Shown: positions 6,774 through 15,462, numbered from the stretch's first letter. The stretch is 64,000 nucleotides of DNA from Clostridiales bacterium (GCA_017554745.1 JAFZHS010000030.1:1-64000), one strand, 5' to 3'. Notes: a model not told the origin generated them from the sequence alone. Numbers and translations: made by a program.

Positions 6774-9344
6774 ATGGCTGCGTTTGACAGAGTCTTGAGC
6801 GGTATTCCGGAGATGGATGCTGCATTTGATAATATAAGGCTTGGCGACAATGTCGTCTGGCGTGTTTCTGATCTGGAACAGTTCAAATTGTTCATGGAGC
6901 CTTATGTTGAGCAGGCCATTAAGGATAAGCGCAATATCATATATTTCAGATTCGCAAGTCATGAGCCGCTTGTTCAGGAGCGTCCTGAAATAAAGACAGT
7001 TAATATACCTTTGTCTCACAGGTTTGAGACATTTACGGTCGATATCCATAATGTGATCGAAAAAGAAGGCTTTGATGCGTTTTATGTTTTCGATTGCCTG
7101 TCAGAGCTTCAGACGGCCTGGGCAACAGACCTTATGATGGGAAACTTCTTTAAGGTAACCTGTCCGTTTCTATTCATACTCGATACTGTTGCGTTTTTTC
7201 CTATCATCAGAGGCAAGCACTCCGTAGATGCTATCAACAAGATCCTTAATACTACCCAGCTTTTTATTGATGTCTATTCGGATAAAAAGAATATCTATGT
7301 GCGTCCGCTGAAGGTCTGGAACAGAGAGTCTGAGACTATGTTCCTGCCGCACACGTATGAACCTGAGACCGGTAAATTCCAGCCGATATTGGATGGTGTT
7401 AAATCAAGCAGATTCTATCAGACTTTGGGACAGGCGCAGCGTTCTTCTGAAGAACAGTATTCTGACTCGTGGGACAGATTTTTCAACCGGACCAGAATAC
7501 TTCACGAGAGCCAGGCGGATATAGCTGAAGAATGCAGCAGAATGTGCAATATCATGATGACCAGAGACGAGAAGATGCGCGAGATGGTAAAGAGGAACTT
7601 CACGCCTGAAGATTATTTTGCAGTAAGGGATCATATGATAGGTACCGGCATGATCGGCGGTAAAGCGTGCGGAATGCTTCTGGCCAGGGCGATCATAAGA
7701 AATAAAGAGCCGGATATTGCAGAATACTTGGAGCCGCACGATTCATTCTATGCCGGATCGGATCTTTATTACACATATATCGTTGATAACGGGCTTTGGG
7801 ACTTAAGGATAAAGCAGCGCACCGAAGAAGGATATTTCACGCTCGCTGAAGACTTTGCTAAAAAGCTTATGGAAGGCAAGTTCTCCGATGTAATGCGAGA
7901 GCAGTTCCTGAGGATCATTGAATACTACGGTCAGGATCCTTATATCGTCAGATCAAGCAGTATACTTGAAGACGGTTTCGGAAATGCATTCGCAGGAAAA
8001 TACGAATCGGTATTCTGCGCAAACAGAGGAACGCTTGAAGAGCGTCTTAACGAGTTCGAAATAGCGATAAAGACTGTATATGCAAGCTCCATGAGCCTTT
8101 CGGCATTGGATTACAGAAAGAGAAGGGGACTTGATAAAAGAGACGAGCAGATGGCTCTTTTGATACAGCGCGTATCAGGTTCTTATTACGGCAATTACTA
8201 TATGCCCTGTGCTGCAGGTGTCGGGTACTCATATAGTCCTTACAGGGTTATGAAGGATTCTGATCCGACAACGGGTATGCTGAGACTAGTAATGGGGCTT
8301 GGAACTTCAGCCGTTGACAGAACGGAAGGCTCATACCCCAGGATCGTAAATCTTGATATGCCTGAGAAATCCTCATATTCGTCTTCTGCCGATAAGCACA
8401 AGTTTTCGCAGGGCAAAGCTGAGGTTATCAACATGACGACCCATGAGCTTGAGAAACTTTCATATGATAAGCTCGAACCTGTTATCCCGAAATATCTCGA
8501 AAACGTTTTGCTGGAGCACGATTACGATGCCGAATCAAGGCTTCGCGAGATGGGAAGACCAAGACAGATCAAGTTCATCTCATGCAAAGGCCTTGTTGCC
8601 AATAAAAAGCTTATGGATCAGATGAAGAGACTGCTTCATTGTATTCAGGAAGAATATGACTATCCTGTCGATACGGAGTTTACGATCAATATCTCTGATA
8701 ACGGTGATTATTCTGTTGACCTTCTCCAGTGCCGGCCACTTCAGGTGCAGAAAACATCCGGAGGAACGGTCATACCGGAAGGCATTCCTGAGGATAATAT
8801 CCTGCTTGAGAATACGAGTTCTTCGATGGGCCTTTCGAAGACATCGGAACTGGATATCATTGTTTATGTTGATCCCGTCAATTACTACAACATGCCATAT
8901 AAGGATAAGCCTGCTGTTGCAAGGCTCATAGGCAAGATCAACTGGCATTACAGAGACCTGAATAAGCACATGATGCTTATTGTCCCTGGACGTGTGGGAA
9001 CAACGTCTCCTGAGCTCGGTGTGCCGACTTCGTTTGCTGACATAAGTGCTTTTGAGATCATCTGCGAGACCGAAGAAACCAAGGCAGGCTATAATCCCGA
9101 GCTGTCTTACGGAAGTCACATCTTCCAGGATCTTGTTGAAGCCGAAATCCTATATACTGCTGTATTTAATAATTCAAAGACTGCCCACTTCCATCCGGAT
9201 AAATTGCAAAATTCTCCTGATGTTATAAGCGATCTGGATGAGACGAAAAACCTCTCTGACATAGTTCACGTTTACGATGTCTCGGGAAGGAACTGCAAAG
9301 TCTATAATGATATCGCAGACGAACATTTGGTGATTACCTGTTAA
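6774..9344 (+). CDS. PEP/pyruvate-binding (PPDK-type ATP-grasp) domain protein
   Basis: An 856-residue cytoplasmic protein. The central part resembles the ATP-grasp domain of phosphoenolpyruvate synthase and pyruvate phosphate dikinase: MIGGKACGMLLARAI near residue 290 and YIVRSSSILEDGFGNAFAGKY near residue 390 are the hallmark nucleotide and pyruvate-binding segments, and LLQCRPLQ near residue 660 is the typical domain end. No swivelling phosphohistidine domain or PEP-binding TIM barrel is visible, so it is not a normal PEP synthase. The first 200 residues (LSGIPEMDAAF, VVWRVSDLEQF, FYVFDCLSEL) resemble a RecA/KaiC domain without a Walker A motif. ATG 6774 follows AAAGGAG; an upstream in-frame ATG at 6738 has none. 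Reaction unknown. Confidence 0.75.
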   Translation: MAAFDRVLSGIPEMDAAFDNIRLGDNVVWRVSDLEQFKLFMEPYVEQAIKDKRNIIYFRFASHEPLVQERPEIKTVNIPLSHRFETFTVDIHNVIEKEGFDAFYVFDCLSELQTAWATDLMMGNFFKVTCPFLFILDTVAFFPIIRGKHSVDAINKILNTTQLFIDVYSDKKNIYVRPLKVWNRESETMFLPHTYEPETGKFQPILDGVKSSRFYQTLGQAQRSSEEQYSDSWDRFFNRTRILHESQADIAEECSRMCNIMMTRDEKMREMVKRNFTPEDYFAVRDHMIGTGMIGGKACGMLLARAIIRNKEPDIAEYLEPHDSFYAGSDLYYTYIVDNGLWDLRIKQRTEEGYFTLAEDFAKKLMEGKFSDVMREQFLRIIEYYGQDPYIVRSSSILEDGFGNAFAGKYESVFCANRGTLEERLNEFEIAIKTVYASSMSLSALDYRKRRGLDKRDEQMALLIQRVSGSYYGNYYMPCAAGVGYSYSPYRVMKDSDPTTGMLRLVMGLGTSAVDRTEGSYPRIVNLDMPEKSSYSSSADKHKFSQGKAEVINMTTHELEKLSYDKLEPVIPKYLENVLLEHDYDAESRLREMGRPRQIKFISCKGLVANKKLMDQMKRLLHCIQEEYDYPVDTEFTINISDNGDYSVDLLQCRPLQVQKTSGGTVIPEGIPEDNILLENTSSSMGLSKTSELDIIVYVDPVNYYNMPYKDKPAVARLIGKINWHYRDLNKHMMLIVPGRVGTTSPELGVPTSFADISAFEIICETEETKAGYNPELSYGSHIFQDLVEAEILYTAVFNNSKTAHFHPDKLQNSPDVISDLDETKNLSDIVHVYDVSGRNCKVYNDIADEHLVITC

Positions 9345-9351
9345 TTAGAAT

Positions 9352-9804
9352 ATGGAATACATTTGGACAGACGGAAACGATCAGGATTTTCAAAGGTTTT
9401 ATCTCAAGACCGAAGAATACTACAGCAAGATCGTAGGCGGTAAAAAGAACAGGACGGGTTTTATCCCATACAATCTGTCCGAAAGTATTTCTGATGTGCT
9501 TATTGCTTATGCTGACGGTAAAGCGGTCGGCTGTGCAGGCCTGAAAAGATATTCCGATCTGGATGTTGAGATCAAGCGTGTCTGGGTAGAGCCTGAGTGG
9601 AGAGGAAACCACATTGCAACCGCGCTGATGGATCAGATAGAAGATAAAGCCAGACAGATGGGCTTTAAAAGAGCGATCCTTCAAACCAGACTGATCATGC
9701 CCGATGCAGTCGGTCTGTATGAGAGCAGAGGATATGTATTTATCGAAAACTATCCTCCATACGATAAACTTGAAGGCGCCATTTGCATGGCATTGGATCT
9801 GTAA
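9352..9804 (+). CDS. GNAT family N-acetyltransferase
   Basis: A 150-residue GNAT. The acetyl-CoA-binding segment VWVEPEWRGNHIATALMDQIE has the R-G-N-x-x-A/G pattern, preceded by the strand AVGCAGLKRY and followed by RAILQTRLIMPDAVGLYESRGY, which supplies motif B and its Y-x-x-x-G-Y ending. It starts 7 bp after the PPDK-like gene with only a weak ribosome site, so translation may depend on coupling to that gene. Substrate unknown. Confidence 0.82.
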   Translation: MEYIWTDGNDQDFQRFYLKTEEYYSKIVGGKKNRTGFIPYNLSESISDVLIAYADGKAVGCAGLKRYSDLDVEIKRVWVEPEWRGNHIATALMDQIEDKARQMGFKRAILQTRLIMPDAVGLYESRGYVFIENYPPYDKLEGAICMALDL

Positions 9805-9880
9805 TATCGCAAAATTACCGTCAAAGCATAGTGTATAATTGAATCTGGCAGAGCGAACGCTTTGTCAGTTAACTTTAAAT

Positions 9881-9900
9881 TTTATGTGCTAAGACATAAA
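9881..9900. repeat. Inverted repeat in the HAD-gene leader
   Basis: TTTATGT and ACATAAA are separated by GCTAAG, 27 bases before the HAD start codon. It could be an operator or an RNA hairpin; a TATAAT-like element lies further upstream at about 9834. No regulator is adjacent. Confidence 0.35.
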
Positions 9901-9927
9901 TTGATACGCGAATGAGGAAATATCAGC

Positions 9928-10563
9928 ATGACAAAAGCAGTTGTATTTGATCTTGGCGGAACGTTGATGGAATACAAAGGCATGCCGCTGAATTGGGACG
10001 AGTATTATTACAGTGGATTTCAAAATGTAAATAAGTTGAATGAACTGAGTCTCTCTGAGGAAGAAATTCTCGATGCAACTAAAATTTTAAAAGATTACAA
10101 CCCTCGTAATTGTGGAAGAGAATACGAAGTTGCTCCCGAAACTATTTTTGATGATGCTACATCCGGATGGAAGAAAAAGCCAACGATTGGAAAGATTATT
10201 GATGACTTTTTCTCAGGCATGTTTCTCGAAGCACGTATATTTGATTATTCGGTCAGAATTATAAATGAATGTAAAGGAAAAGGATTTATTGTAGCTTGCC
10301 TGACTGATTTGCCAAATGGTATGCCTGATAAAATGTTCCGAAAAGCGATTATTACTATAGATTCACTTTTTGATCTATATGTTTCTTCACAAATATGTGG
10401 AGCCAGGAAACCAAACAAGAAGGGGCTGGAATATATAGCTGACTATTTTGGAATTGATGTATCTGATATTTTGTTTGTTGGCGATGAGAAGAAAGACGAG
10501 AATACAGCACTCAATGCCGGATGCAAATTTATGTACATTGAAGAGTATTTAAATAACTTTTAA
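9928..10563 (+). CDS. HAD superfamily hydrolase
   Basis: A 211-residue phosphatase-like protein. Motif I reads VVFDLGGTLMEY at the N-terminus; the second Asp of DxD is replaced by Gly (D-L-G-G-T), as in a common HAD subgroup. Motif II Thr is in ACLTDLPNG, motif III Lys in ARKPNKKG, and motif IV is FVGDEKKDENTA. It should hydrolyse a phosphate monoester or related bond in the cytoplasm. By eye the gene is richer in A and T than its neighbours, hinting at separate origin. GAGGAAAT precedes the ATG. Confidence 0.82.
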   Translation: MTKAVVFDLGGTLMEYKGMPLNWDEYYYSGFQNVNKLNELSLSEEEILDATKILKDYNPRNCGREYEVAPETIFDDATSGWKKKPTIGKIIDDFFSGMFLEARIFDYSVRIINECKGKGFIVACLTDLPNGMPDKMFRKAIITIDSLFDLYVSSQICGARKPNKKGLEYIADYFGIDVSDILFVGDEKKDENTALNAGCKFMYIEEYLNNF

Positions 10564-10614
10564 AATAGCCGATTATATCAGCATATCGTTCTATCACAAA
10601 ACAGGGGACAATAG

Positions 10615-11376
10615 ATGGAAAAGATAACAGTAGATGATGGGAAAGCTTTTGATTTCGGGAAGACTTCAAAAGCGTATGCGAAATACAGGGATATTTATCC
10701 TGAAGAAGTATTCGAAAAACTGCATGAGATCGGAGTCGGCGTGCAAGGCAGCAGATGGTTGGATCTGGGCACGGGAACCGGTGTAATACCGAGAGGCCTT
10801 GCCAAGTATGGCGCTGACATTGTTGCGACTGATATTTCAGAACAGCAAATAACAGAGGCCATTGCTCTTTCGAAGGATTATTCCAATATCAAATACGAAG
10901 TTTTGGCAGCGGAAGATATTTCTTATCCGGAACACAGTTTTGATGCTGTTACGGCATGCCAGTGCTTCTGGTATTTTGATCCGAATACCGTTGTGCCTGT
11001 GATCAAGTCGCTGCTGAAGCCCGGTGGTGTATTTTTGAAATTGTACATGAGCTACCTGAAGGAAGAATCAATCGCTCAGGATTCAAACAGCATTGTAAAG
11101 AGAATCAACGGCAATTGGAAAGGCGCCTCGCCGGCACTTCAGGATCTGAACACACACTATTTCGAAGATCCGCATACGGAAACGATGCTGGTTGATATTC
11201 CTTTTACAAGAGAATCCTGGCATGGCCGTATGATGGCCAGCCGCGGTGTTATGGCATCAATGAATGCAAAACAGCTTGAACAGTTTGATGCGGAGCACAG
11301 AAAGATGCTTGAAGAGAAATATCCTGAGAGATTTACCGTCAGGCATAAGGTATTCTTTACGTGGTATTACATGTAA
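10615..11376 (+). CDS. Class I SAM-dependent methyltransferase
   Basis: A 253-residue Rossmann methyltransferase. Motif I is WLDLGTGTGVIPRGLA near residue 50, the acidic end of strand 2 is DIVATDISE, motif II-like is AAEDISYPEHSFDAVTA, and SLLKPGGVFLKLY is the usual post-III strand. The pattern is that of UbiE/Methyltransf_11-type enzymes acting on a small molecule; the N-terminal FDFGKTSKAYAKYRDIYP also fits that group. The acceptor is unknown. GGGGACA precedes the ATG. It is followed by a remnant kinase gene. Confidence 0.85.
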   Translation: MEKITVDDGKAFDFGKTSKAYAKYRDIYPEEVFEKLHEIGVGVQGSRWLDLGTGTGVIPRGLAKYGADIVATDISEQQITEAIALSKDYSNIKYEVLAAEDISYPEHSFDAVTACQCFWYFDPNTVVPVIKSLLKPGGVFLKLYMSYLKEESIAQDSNSIVKRINGNWKGASPALQDLNTHYFEDPHTETMLVDIPFTRESWHGRMMASRGVMASMNAKQLEQFDAEHRKMLEEKYPERFTVRHKVFFTWYYM

Positions 11377-11402
11377 GTGATAGACGAGTCGAGGTATAAC
11401 GA

Positions 11403-11579
11403 ATGAACGTAATTGTTATTAACGGCCCGATGGGTATCGGGAAAACAACTGTAGGGACGTATATCGCGGATTCAAATCCCGGTACTGCCTTTATTGACGG
11501 CGATTGGTGTATGGATCTTCATCCGTTTGTCGGCAATAAAGAGACCAGGGATATGGCAGTCAACAATATCGCAAAATAA
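11403..11579 (+). pseudogene. Truncated P-loop kinase-like fragment
   Basis: A 58-codon frame beginning MNVIVINGPMGIGKTTVG, a clear Walker A at the N-terminus, then FIDGDWCMDLHPFVG, which resembles the start of small AAA/kinase-type proteins that are normally about 170 or more residues long. The frame stops at 11577-11579 soon after NKETRDMAVNNIAK, and a terminator follows. The rest of the fold, including a lid and base-binding part, is missing, so this is most likely the leftover of a deletion. Confidence 0.65.
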
Positions 11580-11590
11580 TCGACTAAGAG

Positions 11591-11614
11591 CCTCTGAGAA
11601 ATCAGAGGTTTTTT
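11591..11614 (+). terminator. Intrinsic terminator
   Basis: Perfect CCTCTGA / TCAGAGG stem with a GAAA loop (tetraloop type) followed by six T. It ends the methyltransferase and kinase-fragment transcript. Confidence 0.9.
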
Positions 11615-11727
11615 CGTGCTCTCATTTGCTTTTCTTTATGCCGTAATTTTGTGTCTTGATTTAGATTTTTAATTAACATAGTCTATTTTTAAGGACGCCC
11701 GAATCTTAGCTTTAAGAGAGGATAATC

Positions 11728-12711
11728 ATGAATAAAAACGACCTTCACCAATATATTGCAGAGAGCGCTGGTAATGCGGGGAATATCTGTCAGATATGTG
11801 CATTTCGAGACGGGGAAAATATATATGAGGACAGCTGGCGCGGGTATAAGTCAGACGATGCCGTTAACGTCAATTCCGTAACGAAAGGCGTTATGGCCAT
11901 ACTTGCAGGGATTGCTGTCGATAAAGGATATTTCAAAGTTGATGATAAGGTGTTGGATTACTTTCCTGATTATCAGGTCAAGCGCGGAGAGAAAACGATC
12001 TACGATGTCACTATCAGGAACCTTCTTACGATGACAGCTCCTTATAAGGGAAAATCCGAGCCTTGGAAAAAAGTGTGCACTTCGGATGACTGGACACGTG
12101 CTGCACTTGATTTTCTGGGTGGCCGCAAGGGAATTACCGGAGAATTCAGGTATGCGACGCTCGGTATCCAGATTCTTGCCGGGATCATAGAAAATGCGTC
12201 AGGTGAAAAATGCATTGATCTGGCTAACAAATACCTGTTTCTTCCCCTGGGGATCCCGGAACATTTTGTGCATGGAAACAGCAGCAAGGAAGATCAGTTT
12301 GATTTCTTTATGAATAAAGGCCCGAGAAAGAACGAGTGGTATTCAGATCCGAAGGATACGGTCACTGCGGGATGGGGACTTTGTCTGACAGGTAAAGATA
12401 TGGCGAAGATCGGAGATATGGTCTTGCATGAAGGTGTTTTTGACGGCAAGCAGATCATATCGGCTGAATGGATAAAAGAGATGATCAGCCCCCGTATTAA
12501 GCTTGGCAGGATGTTCGGATATATGGAATACGGATATCTCTGGTATAAACCCTCAAGAGACAAAGAGGTTTATGCCGCAATCGGTGACAGTGGTAACATC
12601 ATCTACATAAATAAAGATTTGAATGTTTCTGTGGGAATCACGGGAACATTTAAACCTCGCATATTTGACAGGGTCGAATTCATAGAAAAAACCGTTTTGT
12701 CTGTCATATAG
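11728..12711 (+). CDS. Serine hydrolase, class C beta-lactamase-related fold
   Basis: A 327-residue cytoplasmic-looking serine hydrolase of the beta-lactamase/esterase (Pfam Beta-lactamase) group. The nucleophile motif is SVTK (residues 50-53, within VNSVTKGV). The second motif, normally Y-x-N, reads YAT at 142-144, and the third region is GDSGNIIYI near residue 290. No signal peptide is seen, which argues against a periplasmic-type beta-lactamase or PBP role; an intracellular esterase or peptidase is more likely. TAAGAGAGG lies just before the ATG. The gene stands alone between a terminator and the next short gene. Confidence 0.8.
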   Translation: MNKNDLHQYIAESAGNAGNICQICAFRDGENIYEDSWRGYKSDDAVNVNSVTKGVMAILAGIAVDKGYFKVDDKVLDYFPDYQVKRGEKTIYDVTIRNLLTMTAPYKGKSEPWKKVCTSDDWTRAALDFLGGRKGITGEFRYATLGIQILAGIIENASGEKCIDLANKYLFLPLGIPEHFVHGNSSKEDQFDFFMNKGPRKNEWYSDPKDTVTAGWGLCLTGKDMAKIGDMVLHEGVFDGKQIISAEWIKEMISPRIKLGRMFGYMEYGYLWYKPSRDKEVYAAIGDSGNIIYINKDLNVSVGITGTFKPRIFDRVEFIEKTVLSVI

Positions 12712-12773
12712 GCCTTGTGAGTCGGTAGGATCCGGTGATAATCAAATCATAGACCGAATAGAAGGATTTATAG

Positions 12774-13088
12774 ATGAGAAAGATTTTGTACATAATAATT
12801 CAGTGTACCTGGGGAATAATACAAACCCTGTTGGGCCTTTTTGTGTTTTTGCTGAATATCAAAAACAGGCATTTCTTTTATCATGGGCATACGATCCAGT
12901 CTTTGATCTTCGGACCTCTGTATCTGATCGTTATGGGCATTCCGTCAACGCTTTGGGGATTTTTGCCCTATTTTCAACATAAGAGAGATAACGGAGTATC
13001 CTATTTTAGTTTCTTTACAGAGAGATTTGCCAATTATCTGGGTGAGAAAACCACAAAAGAAAAATCAATGGGAAACGCTATAATATAG
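12774..13088 (+). CDS. Small membrane protein, probably internally deleted
   Basis: A 104-residue protein with an N-terminal hydrophobic segment (CTWGIIQTLLGLFVFLLNI) and a second one (SLIFGPLYLIVMGIPSTLWG), ending in FFTERFANYLGEKTTKEKSMGN. I recall related clostridial proteins of about 150-200 residues with an H-E-Y-G-H-T-type metal motif just before the second segment; here FFYHGHTIQSLIF suggests that the middle, including the motif's start, was lost in frame. That comparison is from memory. Function unknown. Confidence 0.5.
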   Translation: MRKILYIIIQCTWGIIQTLLGLFVFLLNIKNRHFFYHGHTIQSLIFGPLYLIVMGIPSTLWGFLPYFQHKRDNGVSYFSFFTERFANYLGEKTTKEKSMGNAII

Positions 13089-13173
13089 AGCGGTCTTACA
13101 ATCTTGGAGCACCCTCTAAATTGAATATTAATTAATTTTTCCCGAAATAGTGAAACCATTTGGCACTAAACTG

Positions 13174-13199
13174 CACTTATATAAGTGAACGGCCGTTCA
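13174..13199. promoter_or_regulatory. Two abutting perfect palindromes before the ECF sigma gene
   Basis: CACTTATATAAGTG (13174-13187) and TGAACGGCCGTTCA (13186-13199) are both perfect 14-bp palindromes sharing two bases, ending 24 bases before the sigma factor start codon. The second has the GC centre and GAAC/GTTC arms seen in many TetR-type operators; the first contains a -10-like TATATAA. They probably form a control site for the sigma/anti-sigma operon. The binding protein is unknown. Confidence 0.5.
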
Positions 13200-13223
13200 G
13201 AATAATAATTTGAGGTGAAACGA

Positions 13224-13790
13224 GTGAACGAAGCGAAGGCGCTGGCTTTACTTAAAAAAGGCGACGAGGAAGCACTGGAGTGGTTTATTGACAAATACGG
13301 TGCGTATGTCGGAACCGTAGTCAGTAATATACTGCAAAGCTCCATGACACATGAGGACATCGAAGAGGTGACAGCTGATGTGTTCGTGACTTTGTGGCAA
13401 TCTGCGGAAAAACTGTATCCTTTGAACCTTAAGGGCTACTTGAGCCGCGTAGCAAGGAGCCTTTCCATGCAGAAATTGCGGGATAAGGCGACAGAGCTCC
13501 CTTTGGACGAGGACATTCTTATCTTAGATGACGATTCTGAATTTGACAGGCTTGCTCAGGAAGATCAGGACAATATGGTCAGGAATGCGGTCTATTCAAT
13601 GCCGCAGCCTGATAAAGAGATCTTTCTAAGGTTTTATTACTACTGTCAAAGCGTGTCGGTGATCGCAAAACAAATGCAGATGAACCCGTCCACGGTCAAG
13701 ACCAAACTGAAGCGCGGACGCGAGAGACTCCGGGTGATCCTCAGCAAAAAAACGAAAGGAGACGATCTTAATGAAAGTACATATTCATGA
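13224..13790 (+). CDS. RNA polymerase sigma factor, ECF/sigma-70 family
   Basis: A 188-residue two-domain sigma factor. Region 2 spans about residues 20-85 (WFIDKYGAYVGTVV, EEVTADVFVTLWQSAEKL, LKGYLSRVARSLSMQKLR) and region 4 about 120-175 (MPQPDKEIFLRFYYYCQSV then VIAKQMQMNPSTVKTKLKRG as the -35-reading helix-turn-helix). The second GTG at 13224 is chosen because GAGGTGA lies about 6 bases before it. The downstream gene overlaps it by 20 bp and encodes a single-span membrane protein, the usual anti-sigma arrangement, so it likely acts in an envelope or signal response. Confidence 0.88.
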   Translation: MNEAKALALLKKGDEEALEWFIDKYGAYVGTVVSNILQSSMTHEDIEEVTADVFVTLWQSAEKLYPLNLKGYLSRVARSLSMQKLRDKATELPLDEDILILDDDSEFDRLAQEDQDNMVRNAVYSMPQPDKEIFLRFYYYCQSVSVIAKQMQMNPSTVKTKLKRGRERLRVILSKKTKGDDLNESTYS

Positions 13791-14724
13791 GCTATTAAAC
13801 AACATCGAAGATTCTTCAGTTAACCTCGAAGAACAGAATGTCGTCTCCTCTGAAAGGATAAAGGAGTTGACTAAGATGAAGATCACAAATAATAACAGTG
13901 GCAGCAAGAGATCAAAGAAAGGCGCTGTCACAGTATGCATAGCCGTAGCAGTAGTAGCCGCATTAGGTGCTGCAACATATGCAGCTTTCGGCGGTGGATT
14001 GGACAGCGTACTCTTTAACAAGGCATCCGAAGAGCAGCCGCCTATAGCTGAATCTGACATAAAGACAAGTGATGACTACTTCGCATATGCAGGTAATTTA
14101 GAGTATATCTCGCTGCAGGGATATACCGGTACACCTGAATACCTGGCAGCTAAAGAGTGGCGTCAGTTTGAATCCGGTTACGATACCGACTTTAAGATCC
14201 TTGAAGCTGCCGGTAACGATACGAGCGAGTGGGATGACAAATACGGCGCATATGGTGTCTATTCTCAGGAGATGGCTGATAAGGTCGATGAGATTGCAGC
14301 GAAATACGATCTCACGCTCCACGAAGGCGGATTGGAAGATTTGGACGAGAAGGTCTTGGAAGAGAAGTTCGGTCAGACAGTCATGAACGATGCGCTTCTT
14401 GGCGGATACGGCTACAAAGACGGAACTTTCAGTGTTGACGGTGAGTTTGACGGATATCCCATCCAGCTCGGCCGCGTTATGAAAGGCACTTTTGATACCG
14501 TTTATCTGAACATCGGCTCAAGCAGCAGTTACGAGGAGTGGAATTACACCACCAAGAGCGGAGCTAATGTTACGCTCTGTCTTTCTAAGGATAAGGCAAT
14601 CATCCTCGCGGATCTCGAGAACAGTTTTGTTTCCGTAAACGTGCTGCTCAGATTCTGCGACAAGACGATGGACAAGGCCCAGCTCGAGAATATGGCAGAC
14701 AATATAAATTTCGCAGTTCTCTGA
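13771..14724 (+). CDS. Membrane-anchored anti-sigma-like protein
   Basis: A 317-residue protein with about 50 cytoplasmic residues, one membrane span (AVTVCIAVAVVAALGAATYAA, near residues 50-70) and a 240-residue outside domain without a recognised family. It overlaps the sigma gene by 20 bp and has its own AAAGGAG site, so stoichiometric coupled synthesis is likely. The short basic and acidic N-terminus would hold the sigma-binding part, but no zinc (ZAS) motif is present. The role as anti-sigma factor is inferred from context and topology. Confidence 0.7.
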   Translation: MKVHIHELLNNIEDSSVNLEEQNVVSSERIKELTKMKITNNNSGSKRSKKGAVTVCIAVAVVAALGAATYAAFGGGLDSVLFNKASEEQPPIAESDIKTSDDYFAYAGNLEYISLQGYTGTPEYLAAKEWRQFESGYDTDFKILEAAGNDTSEWDDKYGAYGVYSQEMADKVDEIAAKYDLTLHEGGLEDLDEKVLEEKFGQTVMNDALLGGYGYKDGTFSVDGEFDGYPIQLGRVMKGTFDTVYLNIGSSSSYEEWNYTTKSGANVTLCLSKDKAIILADLENSFVSVNVLLRFCDKTMDKAQLENMADNINFAVL

Positions 14725-14752
14725 AATTGGTGAAGAATGATCTGAAACAGAG

Positions 14753-14783
14753 CAGGAGTTGCCGCAAGGCAGCTCCTGTTTTT
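14753..14783 (+). terminator. Intrinsic terminator
   Basis: CAGGAGTTGCC / GGCAGCTCCTG stem (one T-G pair) with a GCAA tetraloop followed by TTTTT. It ends the sigma/anti-sigma operon. Confidence 0.88.
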
Positions 14784-14830
14784 ATGGCCTGGATTGGTAT
14801 AATGTGATTGCCGGGAGGCAGGTAAATGGT

Positions 14831-15406
14831 ATGAATGAACAAATTGTAGAAGCGGCAAAACTTTATCTGAAGGATATCTTTAACGGTAATTCCGACGGAC
14901 ACGATCTGGACCACTCTCTGAGGGTCTATCACAATGCTCTTAAGATCGCTGAAAGCTATCCTGAATGCAATCTGATTGCGGTTGCACTGGCAGCTTTGCT
15001 CCATGATGTCGATGATCATAAGCTGTTTAATACCGAGAATAATATGAACGCCAGGCATTTTTTGACAGAACAGCACGTCGAAAATTCCGATATTGAGCTT
15101 ATCTGCGAGATCATCAACGGCGTATCTTTCAGTAAAAACAAGGATGCGCAGCCGGAAAGCATTGAAGGAAAGATCGTTCAGGACGCTGACAGGCTGGATG
15201 CCATGGGAGCGATAGGTATCGCAAGGACATTTGCGTATGGCGGCAAGAACGGAAGATCCTTAGAATCTTCTCTGCAGCATTTCGAGGACAAACTCCTGTT
15301 GCTCAAAGATAAGATGAATACTGATGAAGCAAAGCAGATGGCTGAGGTACGGCACGCATATCTGGAAGAATTCTTAGATGAATTCCAAAGGGAAGCGGGT
15401 TCTTGA
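14831..15406 (+). CDS. HD-domain phosphohydrolase
   Basis: A 191-residue HD-domain protein. The metal ligands are visible as GHDLDHSLRVYHNALKI (first His), ALLHDVDDHKL (the H-D pair) and IVQDADRLDAMGAIGIART (final Asp). This is the pattern of YedJ/YpgQ-type HD hydrolases, which act on nucleotides, sometimes triphosphates. The ATG at 14831 gives the usual family N-terminus; GGGAGG lies about 12 bases upstream. It has its own transcript after a terminator. Substrate unproven. Confidence 0.82.
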   Translation: MNEQIVEAAKLYLKDIFNGNSDGHDLDHSLRVYHNALKIAESYPECNLIAVALAALLHDVDDHKLFNTENNMNARHFLTEQHVENSDIELICEIINGVSFSKNKDAQPESIEGKIVQDADRLDAMGAIGIARTFAYGGKNGRSLESSLQHFEDKLLLLKDKMNTDEAKQMAEVRHAYLEEFLDEFQREAGS

Positions 15407-15462
15407 ATGTGATATTATTACTGTTAGCAAAGAGGAAGAGTAGCAAGGAAGGATCATAACCC

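Noticed and set aside
9322-9351. Terminator between the PPDK-like gene and the GNAT
   Set aside because: No stem with T-run is seen in the 7-bp gap or the gene end; the two are probably cotranscribed.
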